Shown: positions 50,825-63,154, counted from the stretch's first letter. The stretch is DNA of 64,000 nucleotides from Rhabditoides inermis (GCA_963966185.1 CAWZYM010000113.1:40001-104000), one strand, 5' to 3'. Made by a program: numbers and translations. Notes: generated by a model from the letters alone, not told the origin.

Positions 50825-52155
50825 CTGTAATTTGCACCTAGGTGTTCATATAAATTACGCTACACTTCACTTATTTGGTAACATGTCTAATGTACCCTAA
50901 GAATAACAAGGTTAGCAAGGTGTGTGTATGTTTTTCCACCACCGTGTTTCCAAGGAGGGTTTCTGTCTCCGAGGATAGACCCCTATTCTACACACTACAA
51001 TACACATGAGCGTAGAAGCGGCTTTGTTGACGCCCGAAGATGGGTGAAAGAGGGTGATTGAGGAGGGAGATGGAAGGGGGAAGGGGACTGTGGTGAATGG
51101 ACCATCACAGGAGACGTTTGTAGCAACTCATCAGTCTTCAGTCACTCACCTTTGGGCACTCGGCTGCTAAGCATGGACAAATTTGTGTGGGGTCGAGGGA
51201 TAGGCACGTATTCAATCGATCGTCCATCGTCTGAATTCATGAACGCTTCGAAAAAGTTTCAGAGGAAATATGGGATCCAGAAAACACACGAAACGGTTGT
51301 AATGCTTATATCTAGAGTGGCGTTGAACGAGTAAAATAAGAGTGCACACTATTCACGGTAAATGACAAGAAAGAGAAGAGAAGAGAGAGATAGAGGGGGG
51401 AGGGAGAGAGAGGGGGAGAGAGAGGAGGGAAAGGGGGGAGAGTTCTGGAGAGATGTGTGTTTGGTGGTGTGGTGTGAGAACACGAGAATAGCGTTGTGAA
51501 AAAAGGTCGAAATAGTCAGCCATCCGAAGCCCGAAAACACAACCGTGTACAGAGTTTCTTGCAAATTACCCGATGTTGGAAGGAAGACACCCAGAATAAT
51601 TCGATATCCGATCGAGCCCGAGAAAACAAAGAAGAGAGAGAGACAGTTGGCGGTATTTTGCACACTTGCAAAGGGTTTCACAAGGAAGCTACCACCAACC
51701 TATAGTAGACTGTTTCTAGACTTCCTATTACTCTCTCTCTCCCGTTACAAATTAATGCATAGTTACAAAACGTGTAATATCCCACACTACTGTAGTGTTC
51801 CTTATTCGAAAAATTGGGCAATCACGCGGGATTACGGAAAACACATCTATTATGAAAACACTCCACGGATAAATATGCAAATAGAGGAAGCGGAGGGAAA
51901 GAGATTGTGGCAATTTAGCCACGCGAAACGAGTTTCGGACCCCCGAAAAAAAAGTGTGAAGAGGGCGAATGAATAGAGGTGGGCTCTTTCCCTCGGCACG
52001 CGAGGGATACAAGGCGGAAGCGAGGCGTGAAAGGGAAATCTGCGCGGGAAATGAACAGAAGAAGAAGAAGAAGGTGCAGAGAGGATGGAAGGTGGATCAG
52101 AGCAATCCCACATGCTCTCTCAGGGGAGCAGTCAGGGGGCGGGGCACCTTGGAAC

Positions 52156-52214
<59 letters not shown>

Positions 52215-52830
52215 CTGAGTCAGTGCGAGTAGGCTCATGATTATAGAGTCATATGGCAAACGCTCTGACGCATCCCTATTAGTAAATGTGAGAGGAGAAA
52301 AGTCGAGGATCAATTTTTTGGAGGTAAGCTTTGCGCAGAAGACTGGGAATGAGACAGGAAGAACGGAGAGAGATTGAGAGTGTCTAATCCCTTTAGTGGT
52401 CGCGGATTAGAATGAAAGGACATCATATCACAGACGTTCGCAAGCACGTACGGAAAATAACACAAATAGAAACGTGTAGACTCTCACGGAGAGGAAACAA
52501 TCCCATTACAGAGTGGAACATAGTCACATCACTTCTCACATGCGAATGCGACTTTGCCACTTTGCTGAAACGACATCAACGATCCTGTGTCTGTGGCTCC
52601 CTCTGTTGTTAGTGTTTGAGCCTTTGATGGGAAGACGTTGACGAATATTTAAACCAGTAACAAGAGTAATTGGAAGTGCTACAAAAACTTGCTGCAGATG
52701 AGATCAGATGGTCGGCTGTGATGTGGCCTCTCTCTAATTTGTTTGCATTCGTAACTTCCTTATTGTGCGCGAGAGCCGCGGTGGCATCCCGTGAAATGAG
52801 ATCGCACCGCGTGGGATCCCCCCTTCTTCA

Positions 52831-52882
<52 letters not shown>

Positions 52883-53360
52883 CCTCTCCCTCTCTGGCTA
52901 TGCTATAGGCGGAAGAAGAAAGCCTAACTACATCTTCTACGTAACCCACTGGCCCTAAACGGTTAAAACTAACGAGCGGGTCTTGGAAGGAAGGAACGGA
53001 GTAGGCACAATACTAGAGTAAAAAACTTTACTAGAGTAAAAAAACTCCCATTTCATTTTTACTCTAGCAAAGTACAGTGTTCACAGATATGGGTATATAT
53101 TTGAACGGTTCAACTATAAGTTATTATAGTAGCCAGAGTTGCAGGGCGGAGTCAGAGTGAGCAGAACTCAAAGGTCAGGGAGAGAGCGGCATGTAGCTGC
53201 ATAAACAGACGACGACTCGAAACTAACGAGAGGAAGAATCGGGGAAAGGAGGGGACAATAGAATAGATGGCGGACACATCAACATGTGAGGTGCACAACA
53301 ACAGGGCAGGGGGCTCCGAAAAGGAGCAACATGTACCAAATGGTATGATCGCGACCCCAG

Positions 53361-53425
<65 letters not shown>

Positions 53426-54409
53426 TGACTAATACATATCTATTACGTAGCACAATAGAGGAACTGGATTCGTTGCAAGGGGCGGAATAAATATATTTCC
53501 TTCAATCACACATCGTCGCTGTGTCTATTTTCGAGAGTTTTTGTGTTTTGGACGTTTGGTAGATGGAAGATTGAAGGTGGTGACGACAGAGGCTCTCTCT
53601 CTCTCTCTCCTTCTTTCTCTCTCTCTCATGTGAGAAGAAGAGAGAAACGCAGGCAATTGGAGGACCAAGTTACCAAGTGTTGAGGTGAATGTTTAAATGT
53701 TTCTGTGTGGGAGTGGAGCAGTGAGAGCAGAGAAGGAGGAGGAGGAGGAGGAGGGAACGATCAGATAGAATTACGGAACAATACAAAATATTCTATTGTG
53801 ATCACATGGAAGTATGCCACTTTAGTGATGATAATATAAAAGTCAAAGAATGAAGGATGGAAATATAATGTAAACATTTTCGATAGCACAGATTCGAAAG
53901 TAACACTACAGTTCAGAAAGTTCAAAAGGGTGTATAACGCAAGAGAGCATGCAAGAGAACATGAATCAATCGAAAAATTGAGTTATAGAAAAGACCGATA
54001 CAAAGAGAAATGTGGACTCTGATGGAGTAATGGGAGCAGGTAGAGAGAAGGAGGAGGAGGAGGAGGAGAAGGAGTATTATGTGACATTTCTGGTCGATCA
54101 TATGAACACGCGGTTATTATTGGTGAGAAAGAAATAAGAAGCCAGATGAATGAAAGGTGGATACATTCATCGGATAAACATTCCATTCACTGTGTGGGGA
54201 AATAGGCAATTCAGTGATAAGTGATTCAGTTTGTGGTGTTGCACTACCCATATAGGGAAGTGTAGCCAACACCACACAGAAATGTGTTACATATTTATAT
54301 ACGTAGAGTATGTTTTTACGAGAAAATAACGAAATCGGCGAAACGAAGTGCAAACGATATTTTTGGAATGAAAGTCTATGGAAAAAGGGTGCATTGGCTA
54401 TATCGCCTT

Positions 54410-54443
<34 letters not shown>

Positions 54444-54620
54444 CTCTCTTCTTCTCTCTCTCTCTCCCTCTCTCTCTTTCCCTCTCTCTCCCCTCTCTCT
54501 CTCTCCCTCTCTCGGAAGCATCTATAGGTGTCAGTGGAAATAGAGTGCGGAGCTCATTTCCCAACGACCGATTCCACATAGATATCAAATCGGGAAAAGT
54601 GGCATCTATACAATAGAGGA
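50825..54620. other. Region upstream of GPCR exon, no gene recognised
   Basis: Probably contains the missing 5' exon(s) and promoter of the receptor. (GA)n/(CT)n tracts lie at about 51360-51440, 52160-52215, 52832-52888, 53366-53422, 54408-54512. Reading frames here are short or repeat-derived. Confidence 0.5.
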
Positions 54621-55305
54621 TTATCTTTTCAAAGTACTTTCTAGTAAAAGTAGTTGGTTTGAACTTGTTTCAATTCAGCAAACCGGCTTAAATGATTTTA
54701 ATTGAGACATGTGCCAACAGGCTCTTCGTGTGAGGATCAATTTCTATTTAAAGGTACACTGGCGACTTATTTTTGACTCGGAACGATCGAAAGAATCATA
54801 TTAACCCAAAGCTCAATCGACTTGTGAGAAAGAACAACGATTATCCGTTGCTTTCAAATGTTGCAACTCGCTGTTGCAAAAATTTTTTCAAACTCAAAAT
54901 TGGTCCCGCCACGACTTCCATTCCGTTGAACTCTCTTCAATACTGCAGAACTGGCGATAGAACACATAATCCCAGACGGAAGAAGCTCGTTCACTTACTA
55001 TGTGGCTCAATGCGTGTGTGGGCAGTAGTGGTACAGACTTCGCCGGTTCGAGTCCTGTCTACGGCAAATGTTTGCATGAGTGGTAATGCGCGTTCAAGAG
55101 AGCTAGTTGCAGAATCAAGTCGCCACTGTTCCTTTAACGTGTGTAAGTGCATTCCATTTTGGACCTACAAGTGATACATATCGTCTTGTAGCACGAACTT
55201 TTTTGAGAGCCTGTCTGTGTACATGTCTCAATTGAAATCATATCAGTGAATTGAGAAAAGTACAATTCAACTACTTTTACTAAGAAGCATTTTAAAAAAA
55301 ATATC
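54621..55305. mobile_element. Diverged foldback element D with tRNA-like interior
   Basis: The left end (TTATCTTTTCAAAGTACTTT, then AAAAGTAGTTGGTTTG and GAGACATGTGCCAACAGGCTC) is the degenerate reverse complement of the right end (55205-55305), and both resemble element B. The interior holds GGCTCAATGCG and, about 40 nt on, GGTTCGAGTCC (55045-55055), a perfect match to the Pol III B-box consensus. Confidence 0.6.
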
Positions 55306-55344
55306 ATTTGCCCTTTTCCTAAGTTTTGTTTAACAAAACTACAA

Positions 55345-55462
55345 TTCTCTTCTGAAAAGTACAAGCGTAAAGTAGCTCTGTTTGGGTTCATCTCAATTCA
55401 ACAAAAGCACATGCATAAAACTATTATTTCTACACTAAACTATAAACACAAACCTGCTCTCG
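55345..55462. mobile_element. Single arm of an A/C-type foldback element
   Basis: GAAAAGTACAAGCGTAAAGTAG, then CAACAAAAGCACATGCATAAAA and ACACAAACCTGCTCTCG, match the left arms of elements A and C. No partner arm follows. Confidence 0.6.
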
Positions 55463-55702
55463 TTTTGCACAATTGTTGCTTATAGAAACCAGAAACAGCG
55501 AGGGTAGAGACGCAAAGAGATTGTCGCGACCAACGCTGCACCAGCCCACGGCAGATCATCATACGGTATACCGTGTAATACGATTTCGCAAGGAGACTTA
55601 TTTATTGGAGTCCGGAATCTCTAATACGAAAAAGCATTTACCTTGTCACCAAAAAATTGATTAATTTTCGAAATTCTAGCACGCAGGGTAAATCAAGACA
55701 AG

Positions 55703-55728
55703 CCAGAGGGCGCTGAGCGCCCTCTCGA
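55703..55728. repeat. GC-rich palindrome, third copy
   Basis: GAGGGCGCTGAGCGCCCTC, related to 1413 and 19694. It stands 3' of a sequence of unknown nature. Confidence 0.5.
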
Positions 55729-55768
55729 ATTTAGCTTGACGCTTATAGGCTAAACAGTGAAAACGACT

Positions 55769-55843
<75 letters not shown>

Positions 55844-57436
55844 GATGAACCGGCGTCATGTTGGATTTTCGGCCTCCCGAAGAGCAATTCCCAAATAGCG
55901 GCATGCGCAATTTCAACCACGTTTCTCTGCTAATAGAGTCGAAATGATAGATGCATGAGTATTGGCGAGAGAGGAGAGAGTATGTAGGGATAATGGTAGA
56001 CAAGGATGGACAAAGATGCAGACAAATGAATGTTTCTCCAGTAATTTTATGTGTTTACACAATGAACATTTGTGGATGTGGAACACGTGCACTTTTTTCC
56101 ATACAATGTCCCAGGAGAAGGCTAATAGGGGATCAGGGAAAGGCGGCCTTTTATGGATGCAGAAATACATGTCAACGATATACAATACTGAATCGTTATT
56201 GATGATCACAGGATCTTATCAGAGACTAGATGAACTGAATATTGTCTAGATTGTACGATTCACAAAACAAAACAAAAAGTCTTGGTTTCATTATCAGTGA
56301 AAAAATTTGCAGCCAGAAGTATAGATGTTTTTGTGCGTGTGTGTCACAGATTACAAGGTTTGTGCCCTTTGGGATAAGTGTCTTCCGATAGACACGCATC
56401 CGGTGTAGAGTCTTGCACTTGTTGATTTACATTAATTTATAATTTACATTTACTTTTAAAGTAAATTTCATAATTCCATACATCACAAACTGAGTCAGAC
56501 ATGTTTCAGTGTTGTAGTAGACTTTTTTCTGTGATTTCCAGAAAAAAATGAGAAGTATTTCAGAAAATCTTCTCTTCGAGATTTGTAGGGGACTTATCCA
56601 AGAATAAAGCATATCATGTTATTTTTGTGCACCATAAACCCTAAATCTCTGATAATAGAGTTACTTCGATTCTTGGAAACACGAATACTGTTTCAAATGC
56701 AGGCACTTTTCGTCACAGTTCAGTCAAACCAACTACCAACACCGAGACTATCGCGCAACGTAGCTGCTATGTACGTAGCAACTGGATAATAGAAGAATTA
56801 AACTTGCCTACCGCCATAAAGGGGAAAACAGTATAGTTACTGGCTAACATAAAACAACAACAGATAAGTAATGTGCAGGCAATAGATGCGGATTTATAAG
56901 GAGGGTTTTATGAAGTCTCGATTCCTCTGGGACAGAAAAGAGGAGAGGAGAGGAGAGAAAACAACTATTAGCATAGTAACATGCAGGAAACACAATGCTA
57001 TATTCTTTTTTGTTTCGAATTGCATAATTGATATTGAATAACAGCCATTTCCAGGTGCTTGGAGGTGCGAACGCTCTCTCTTTTCTTGATAGAAAAGAGC
57101 CATTGTGTGACTGAGTGAGAGAGAGAGAGAGTGTAAGTGTATTATTGCTGGAAGGACTCTTTGAACTAACGTCTGGTTACAGCTGGCTCAGAACGTTCCA
57201 TTCTAATTGAATAATCGATAATTTTTCATAACAATGACATTGTTGTAATAATTTCACTGTTTTGTGTGTTCTGTCATTGTGCAACTTTCTTCTAGTCTCT
57301 GATCGTGAGAGTTTGGCGTGTGAATTAGCTTTCATTTGTGTGGATAGCTTGATTGCAACTCGTAGTCGCTTTCGATTCGCTCGGTTTGCTAGTCTCTTGT
57401 GTTGTTTTTCGAGCTCTTTCTTGTCAATAATCGCTC
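55729..57436. other. Intergenic, no gene recognised
   Basis: (GA)n at about 55769-55842; otherwise AT-rich sequence with only short frames. The last few hundred bases are presumably the promoter of the membrane-protein gene. Confidence 0.45.
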
Positions 57437-57678
57437 ATGTTTCGCGTTTCAAGAAAACAACAAAAGCCGGCCGCCGGAAGCAGTCCAAGGCAGTCCAAGG
57501 CACCTCTTCCCGATGTAACAGGTTCGTCATATTGCATTACTATTTTTCGTATTATAGTTTTAGTATTTTAGATCGACACAAAACATTTTGCGGATAGGAT
57601 AGGAGCTGATTTTTTTAACCGCAGGTGAAAAACGCTCTTGTCTCACATGATGGATGGCGGATTTCAAACGAACTCGTG

Positions 57679-57741
<63 letters not shown>

Positions 57742-58460
57742 TGGTGTTAATAGCCATGTAGCTCAGCCGTTGACATAACTTTACATCCCTCCAGACGAAA
57801 TCCCAATCTCTCTCCGCTACTCTTTGGTCCACGCTGGCGTTTCTAAGTGGCTTGCTTTTCTTACTACTTAATTTGCATACTACGCTTTTAGACCATGTGT
57901 TGGCTAGGCGAGGGCATAGGTAGGTGGGTGTCGTGGTGGGTGGTTCGTATATCGGTGTGCTTGGTGCTTGGTGGTCGTATTGTTGTCGTTGGTAGTGTGA
58001 GATGCCTTATTTACTATCGCTCACCTCTCTCTGGATGTGTGATGGATTGGTGTGGGCGATCGGTGGTGTACCATGTGATTTGATCGATTGATGGACGTAT
58101 TGTTTGTTGTGCTATAACCTCTCGCGAGACCAACTGCTTGAGAGCGACACGATTTATTACGAGTCGCAATTTGTTGTGAGTGGATGGATCGGATTTCGGA
58201 TGCCCCGATAATGTGGAGGCCTCTACTCGCTGGAAAATGGGGTTGTTGCGAACGGGCAAGGTATAGGTTGTGCGAGAGGTTTGATCGACGAAGTAAATAT
58301 CTTTTTGTGTGATCGATCAGCTTGTAATGTGGATTGATAGCCGGGCTAAATCGCCAAACATTCATCATCCAAGTCACTTGAGTGCATCTCTTTTTGCCAA
58401 CTCACCCGTGCCTAGGGTGATTGGTGTTCGTAGAGGGTTCATGCCTCCCCGCCCCTGATC

Positions 58461-58509
<49 letters not shown>

Positions 58510-59691
58510 TGTTAATAGCCATGTAGCTCAGCCGTTGACATAACTTTACATCCCTCCAGACGAAATCCCAATCTCTCTCCGCTACTCTTTGGTCCACGCT
58601 GGCGTTTCTAAGTGGCTTGCTTTTCTTACTACTTAATTTGCATACTACGCTTTTAGACCATGTGTTGGCTAGGCGAGGGCATAGGTAGGTGGGTGTCGTG
58701 GTGGGTGGTTCGTATATCGGTGTGCTTGGTGCTTGGTGGTCGTATTGTTGTCGTTGGTAGTGTGAGATGCCTTATTTACTATCGCTCACCTCTCTCTGGA
58801 TGTGTGATGGATTGGTGTGGGCGATCGGTGGTGTACCATGTGATTTGATCGATTGATGGACGTATTGTTTGTTGTGCTATAACCTCTCGCGAGACCAACT
58901 GCTTGAGAGCGACACGATTTATTACGAGTCGCAATTTGTTGTGAGTGGATGGATCGGATTTCGGATGCCCCGATAATGTGGAGGCCTCTATAGTCGGATT
59001 GGAACCTATATGCCATCCGTGACATTTCACACGTTGTGCAGTTTAGTGCAACACAACATGTTTGTCATCAAATATCCAAAACGCTTCCATGAGTAGGAAT
59101 CGAACCCGTGGACAGGTCGCGGTGATTGTGCGCTGGCGGCGCACACTACCACTGCGCCATAGAGGCAGTGGTTGATATATCGAAGAGAGAGCCTATATAG
59201 CTCCACTGTCCTCGTCAGTGTACAATGATGAGAGATAACGAGCAAACATATCTGCGAAATTCAATGTCCTCTCAGCATGAGCCTCAATGGCGCAGTGGTA
59301 GAGCGCGCCGCCAGCGCGCGATCGTTGCGAGCTGCCATGGGTTCGATTCCCTCTCACAAAGCGTTTTGGATATTTGAAGACATACACGTTGTGTTGCACG
59401 AAACTGCACAACATGTGAAATGTCACGGATGGCATATAGGATCCAACCCGACTATACTCGCTGGAAAATGGGGTTGTTGCGAACGGGCAAGGTATAGGTT
59501 GTGCGAGAGGTTTGATCGACGAAGTAAATATCTTTTTGTGTGATCGATCAGCTTGTAATGTGGATTGATAGCCGGGCTAAATCGCCAAACATTCATCATC
59601 CAAGTCACTTGAGTGCATCTCTTTTTGCCAACTCACCCGTGCCTAGGGTGATTGGTGTTCGTAGAGGGTTCATGCCTCCCCGCCCCTGATC

Positions 59692-59756
<65 letters not shown>

Positions 59757-62401
59757 GCCTGCCCCTGACAAACACCAACACCCTCATCCATCCATTCATT
59801 CCTCCATTCATTCACCCCCGGCTCACAGTCTGATTCGCGGATCGCTATCGCCTCTCGACCGAAGCTGCATTCGTTCCTGCTCTCGCCCTTTCTACCGTAC
59901 TCCTGGCTACCGTACCCCGAACCGCGCCGATCGTTCGCCTCGTTACCGCAGCAGTCGAGTCCCTTCCGGCGCAACACCGTAGCAGTAGGTCTAGGCGCCC
60001 CGTCGTCTCCCTTCGCGCGTCCATCCCTCGTGCCCACCTCGCTGCCCTCGTCTCCGACCGGCAAGGTGTCCATCGTCCCCTCACCTGTGCCCCCTCGCCC
60101 GTCCATCCTGGCCGCACCGCCGCCCCCGGAACGCATGCCGCGCGTGCATCCGGGAGAGAGGAGGACGCCCAGTCCAGTCGGCAGAGCGGGCTGGGCCAGT
60201 GTGCGCCGCAAGGTGCCCGACCTCAAGGTCAACGATAGGACTCCTGGTGAGCAATCAATCGTTTATCCGGAATCGTTATATCTGAATATGACAACACAAT
60301 CATGATGCATACAGTAGTGCCTAAGATGTTAGATACATAGGCTAACGCCGGGGTAAGACAGGTAGGCTGACGAGGTGAGCAGTCACTTCTTTACCCGCAT
60401 CCAGAAAATATGTTATTGGGAGTTTGGAACGGTAGCCGGCGGGTTGCGGGAATGGGTGATTATTTGGTGTCCTCTTCGCGTTCTCTCTATCTCCCTCCCT
60501 CCCTCCCTCTCTCTCTCTCTCACTCCCTCTCTCTCTCTCTCTCTCCATCACATGCGCGCCACCTGGGCATATCTGATAGAGAGGTGTGCAGGCTGAATTA
60601 TTAATTGACTCGCAATCTGGGCGGTTTTGGTATAACTTGGAGAGCGTATTCTTGAGTCACAGATTCTCGCTTCCGTAGATGTGATGTGGTTTTTTAGAGT
60701 AAGCTCCGAATAACCTCTGCCCTTTGTCGCCGTTTTTTTTCGCGATTCTATTCGAAGGTGCTGGCGGGTGTCTCCTTCTCTCCCCACATCCTTATTCCCC
60801 TTGTCTTCCCCCCCCCCCTCCCGCTCCGACCTCTATTGCATTTCCCCTTCCTGATCCTTCAGAGCATGCAACACTCCACTCTCATTAGACTGCGTAGCGG
60901 CCCACTTGTGCGTAGATTCCCTTCGTGCGTATCTGCCCATTGCAGACATGGAGGGTGGTAAGATCGAAGCCACCACCCGGTCGTATGACTTCACAGAAGA
61001 CGTCATACCGCCCGGACACTGCTGCTGTGGCAAGATTCCAGTCGAGGTGAGATCATTTGGCAATTCATCTCATGTGTTCAATTCTATTTCGAAATCATTC
61101 CTGCCATTCTTTTTACAACTGTTTACATTGTCTGGGATTTATCACCGGGGTTCGATTAGCGATTTCCTCCGGCAGCTGTTTTATTGATCGATCGAGTCAC
61201 CACCGGGAGGGCTTTGAAATGCGAGCTTTGAAAGTGCCGATAGGTGTTTTGGAAGAGGATAAGAAGAGGCAGGAGAGAAAGAGAGAGATAGTGGTGGTAA
61301 GAAAGTGAGAGAACGGCAGTGGATGGAACACATGGCATGCGAGTGAGTGGATAGTGAGTGGTGGCAATCACTTCCGGCTGATTGCAGATGTAATGGGGTG
61401 ATAAGGTGATGAGTGCACTATGAGGGAGAGGTGTGAGGTAATACATCTGATATATACAGATGCAGAAACAATACGATTTCAGAGTGGCTGTCGCGTCGTT
61501 GCCTGCCTATGTCTTGTTGCTATCATTGCAAACTGCGTGCTATACTTCATGGGGGTCGCCCGACTGGGATTCAGCGCGTACACAGAGGTTTGTTTACGTG
61601 TTGTTTATCTGTTTACATGTTTACTTGCAGGTGATTCTGTTGATTTTCGACTTCCTCACTGTCTTTCTTCTCTTCTGCGGACTCTCTAGAGGCAGGGCTG
61701 GTTTCCTCAAGCCTTACATGTTCTTCAATGTGAGTTGTTTTGACTGATAAAAGTTAGTATTTATTAATTTCAGACCCTGTGGATCATCGGACTGTGTCTG
61801 TTAATGATCAACTGTCTCTGGCAGGTGGGTATTGATTAATTGATATTGATTCATATCCATTGATTTCTAGGTGCTGAAGGGCGGAGGACTGCCGAGAAAT
61901 ATCTGGAACAATGTGAAGGAGTTGCGAGGGATGAGCAGTAGGAGACATCCGAGGGAGGAGGATAAGACCAGTGGGTGGGAGAGGGAGGGAGGGAGGGGGG
62001 AGGAAGGGAGGAAGAAAGAGAGAGAAAGGGAGGGAGAGAGAGGGAGAGAGAGGGGGAGAGAGGGGAAGAGAGTGGTAAAGAAACGATGGTCCCTTTCAGT
62101 GGCTGCCCTGTTCACGGCACTTCTTGTCTGTGCCCTGGGTATTCTGATAGTAGTCGACTGTTGTTTCATGCATGTCGTCTACAGGACATTCCAGTACATG
62201 GCATATAAGGTGAGAGAGAGAGAAGTGATACGCGAATTCTGAAGATTCCAGAGAGAATTGGCGAAGGAATGTGTTTCAACACATTCTAACGTGGCTACGA
62301 TGTAGTCATTTTAGTCTGAAATATTCCAATGAGTGAAATATTTGCAGGAAGACAAGGCGAAGGAAGCGGCCCGCCGTGCGCCGCCGGTCGCCCGGGTGTG
62401 A
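57437..62401 (+). CDS. Four-pass membrane protein with Pro/Ser-rich N terminus (nematode LAPTM-like family)
   Basis: The core is well supported. An exon at about 60946 gives MEGGKIEATTRSYDFTEDVI and PPGHCCCGKIPVE. TM1: VVACLCLVAIIANCVLYFMG; TM2: VILLIFDFLTVFLLFCGLSR; TM3: TLWIIGLCLLMINCLWQ; then VLKGGGLPRNIWNNVKELRG; TM4: AALFTALLVCALGILIVVDC; tail EDKAKEAARRAPPVARV, stop 62399-62401. Cys-rich start and four helices resemble worm LAPTM/DUF7027-type endolysosomal proteins; that assignment is inference. The upstream exons are less certain: an exon at 59829-60242 in phase gives a Pro/Ser/Arg-rich cytosolic stretch (SIVPSPVPPRPSILAAPPPP; ERRTPSPVGRAGWASVRRKV) joining through G/AC into DMEGG. A first exon at 57437-57514 (MFRVSRKQQKPAAGSSPRQS, KAPLPD) fits in phase across a 2.3-kb intron full of repeats. 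If those are wrong, the protein starts at 60948. Confidence 0.65.
57740..58504. repeat. 765-bp tandem duplication, unit 1 (uninterrupted)
   Basis: From CTTGGTGTTAATAGCCATGT to the (CT)n after CCCCTGATCGT. It repeats at 58505 with essentially complete identity. The unit start has an A-box-like TAGCTCAGCCGTTGAC. A GT-rich 62-codon frame in it looks non-coding. Confidence 0.92.
59087..59165 (-). other. tRNA-like sequence in MITE, left arm
   Basis: Mirror of the right-arm copy: GCCTCTATGGCGCAGTGGTA, loop CCGCCAG in a GTGCGC-type stem with compensatory changes, and B box GGGTTCGATTCC. Acceptor-stem pairing is again missing. Confidence 0.6.
59280..59361 (+). other. tRNA-like sequence in MITE, right arm
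   Basis: GCCTCAATGGCGCAGTGGTA carries a good A box, followed by a GCGCG/CGCGC stem around loop CCGCCAG, a long variable region, and GGGTTCGATTCCC (perfect B box). The 3' end does not pair with GCCTCAA, so it is not a conventional functional tRNA. Confidence 0.6.
60245..60355. repeat. Dispersed repeat related to 28310-28430
   Basis: AATCAATCGTTTATCCGGAATCGTTATATC ... GCTAACGCCGGGG parallels the insertion in ALDH copies 2 and 3. It lies just after a splice donor of the membrane-protein gene. Confidence 0.6.
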
Positions 62402-62614
62402 CCACATGGTCTCTCCCTCTCTCTCCTCTCTGTTACTGCTCCACTCTCCCCGATCTCCATCCACTCACATTCCGCTCTTCCTCTCTAGTCCGATTCACAG
62501 TGTTTCCATACACGGGTTCATGAGATTGCACCGCGATTTGAATAAAGTGATTTTGAAATGATATGGAAAAGAACGTTTATTACACAGTAAATAAATATTT
62601 GGCGTCGTTTGTAT
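62402..62614. terminator. Convergent 3' ends with poly(A) signals
   Basis: AATAAAGTGATTTTG near 62541 serves the plus-strand gene, and TTTATTACACAG near 62576 is an AATAAA on the minus strand for the ACBP gene. Confidence 0.55.
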
Positions 62615-63154
62615 TTACTTGATCTTGGCGAGATTGGTCTTGATGATGGGGTCGAGGTTCGGGCCGGACAGCCACTCGTTCACATCAAGTTCCGTGGCAA
62701 TCTAGATTATCAATTGATTTCTGCATTGATTGATACAATCAAATAGTGTTTCGGAACTTCATGCACCCACCTTGTCGAACATGTCGTTGATGGCCTTGAT
62801 GTACTTCTCCTTGGCCTCCTCGGCACTCATTCCCTTGAGGGCCGCCCAAGCGTCCCTGATAGATTATTGATTGATTGACCAATTGATTATCGATCTATCT
62901 CACCACTTCTTCCTCTCGACGATGGAGAAGATGCCAGGTCGGTCGGTGTTGACATCTCCGATCGTCGCCTGCTTGAACAGAGAGTAGAAGTTGAGCTTCT
63001 GGTCGTTGGAAGTCGACACCGGGCCTGAAAAAGATGAGCATAGATAGGCAATGTATGTATGAACACGTCACTATAGGTGTTGAATTGACTGACCGTCCTT
63101 GGGCAGCTTCTGCACGATCTCGACGGCGGCGTTGAATTTCTCGTCGAGCGACAT
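62615..63154 (-). CDS. Acyl-CoA-binding protein
   Basis: Four exons encode about 118 residues. They read MSLDEKFNAAVEIVQKLPKD G; PVSTSNDQKLNFYSLFKQAT, IGDVNTDRPGIFSIVERKKW; DAWAALKGMSAEEAKEKYIK, AINDMFDK; IATELDVNEWLSGPNLDPII plus KTNLAKIK, stop 62615-62617. The ACBP fold is complete: the KLNFYSLFKQATIGD helix, the RPG turn, KWDAWAALKGMS and the EAKEKYI helix carry the Tyr, Lys and Trp residues that bind the CoA and acyl chain. It is longer than minimal ACBP (about 86 residues) by a C-terminal extension of about 28 residues with no motif I know. It buffers and transports long-chain acyl-CoA in the cytosol. Introns are about 45-100 nt. Confidence 0.95.

Larger units (their letters stand above)
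58991..59454. mobile_element. TA-flanked foldback MITE carrying two inverted tRNA-like sequences
   Basis: The uninterrupted unit reads CCTCTACTCGCTGG; here CCTCTA is followed by TAGTCGGATT...AACCCGACTA and then TACTCGCTGG, so TA is duplicated. The two ends are inverted repeats for about 175 bp at roughly 85% identity (motifs GTGACATTTCACACGTTGTG, AACGCTT). Each arm's inner end is a tRNA-like sequence pointing outward. TA duplication suggests a Tc1/mariner-type transposase acting in trans. Confidence 0.9.
58505..59756. repeat. 765-bp tandem duplication, unit 2 (interrupted)
   Basis: Identical to unit 1 except for a 464-bp insertion after GAGGCCTCTA and a longer (CT)n end. Confidence 0.92.

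Noticed and set aside
51151..51174. First exon MLSSRVPK for the GPCR
   Set aside because: It has a good donor, but the splice phase does not lead into the next exon without a stop; an intermediate exon would be needed.
57895..58848. Duplicated 62-codon frame starting MCWLGEGIGRW
   Set aside because: Present in both tandem units only because the DNA is duplicated; GT-rich composition, no family, located in an intron.
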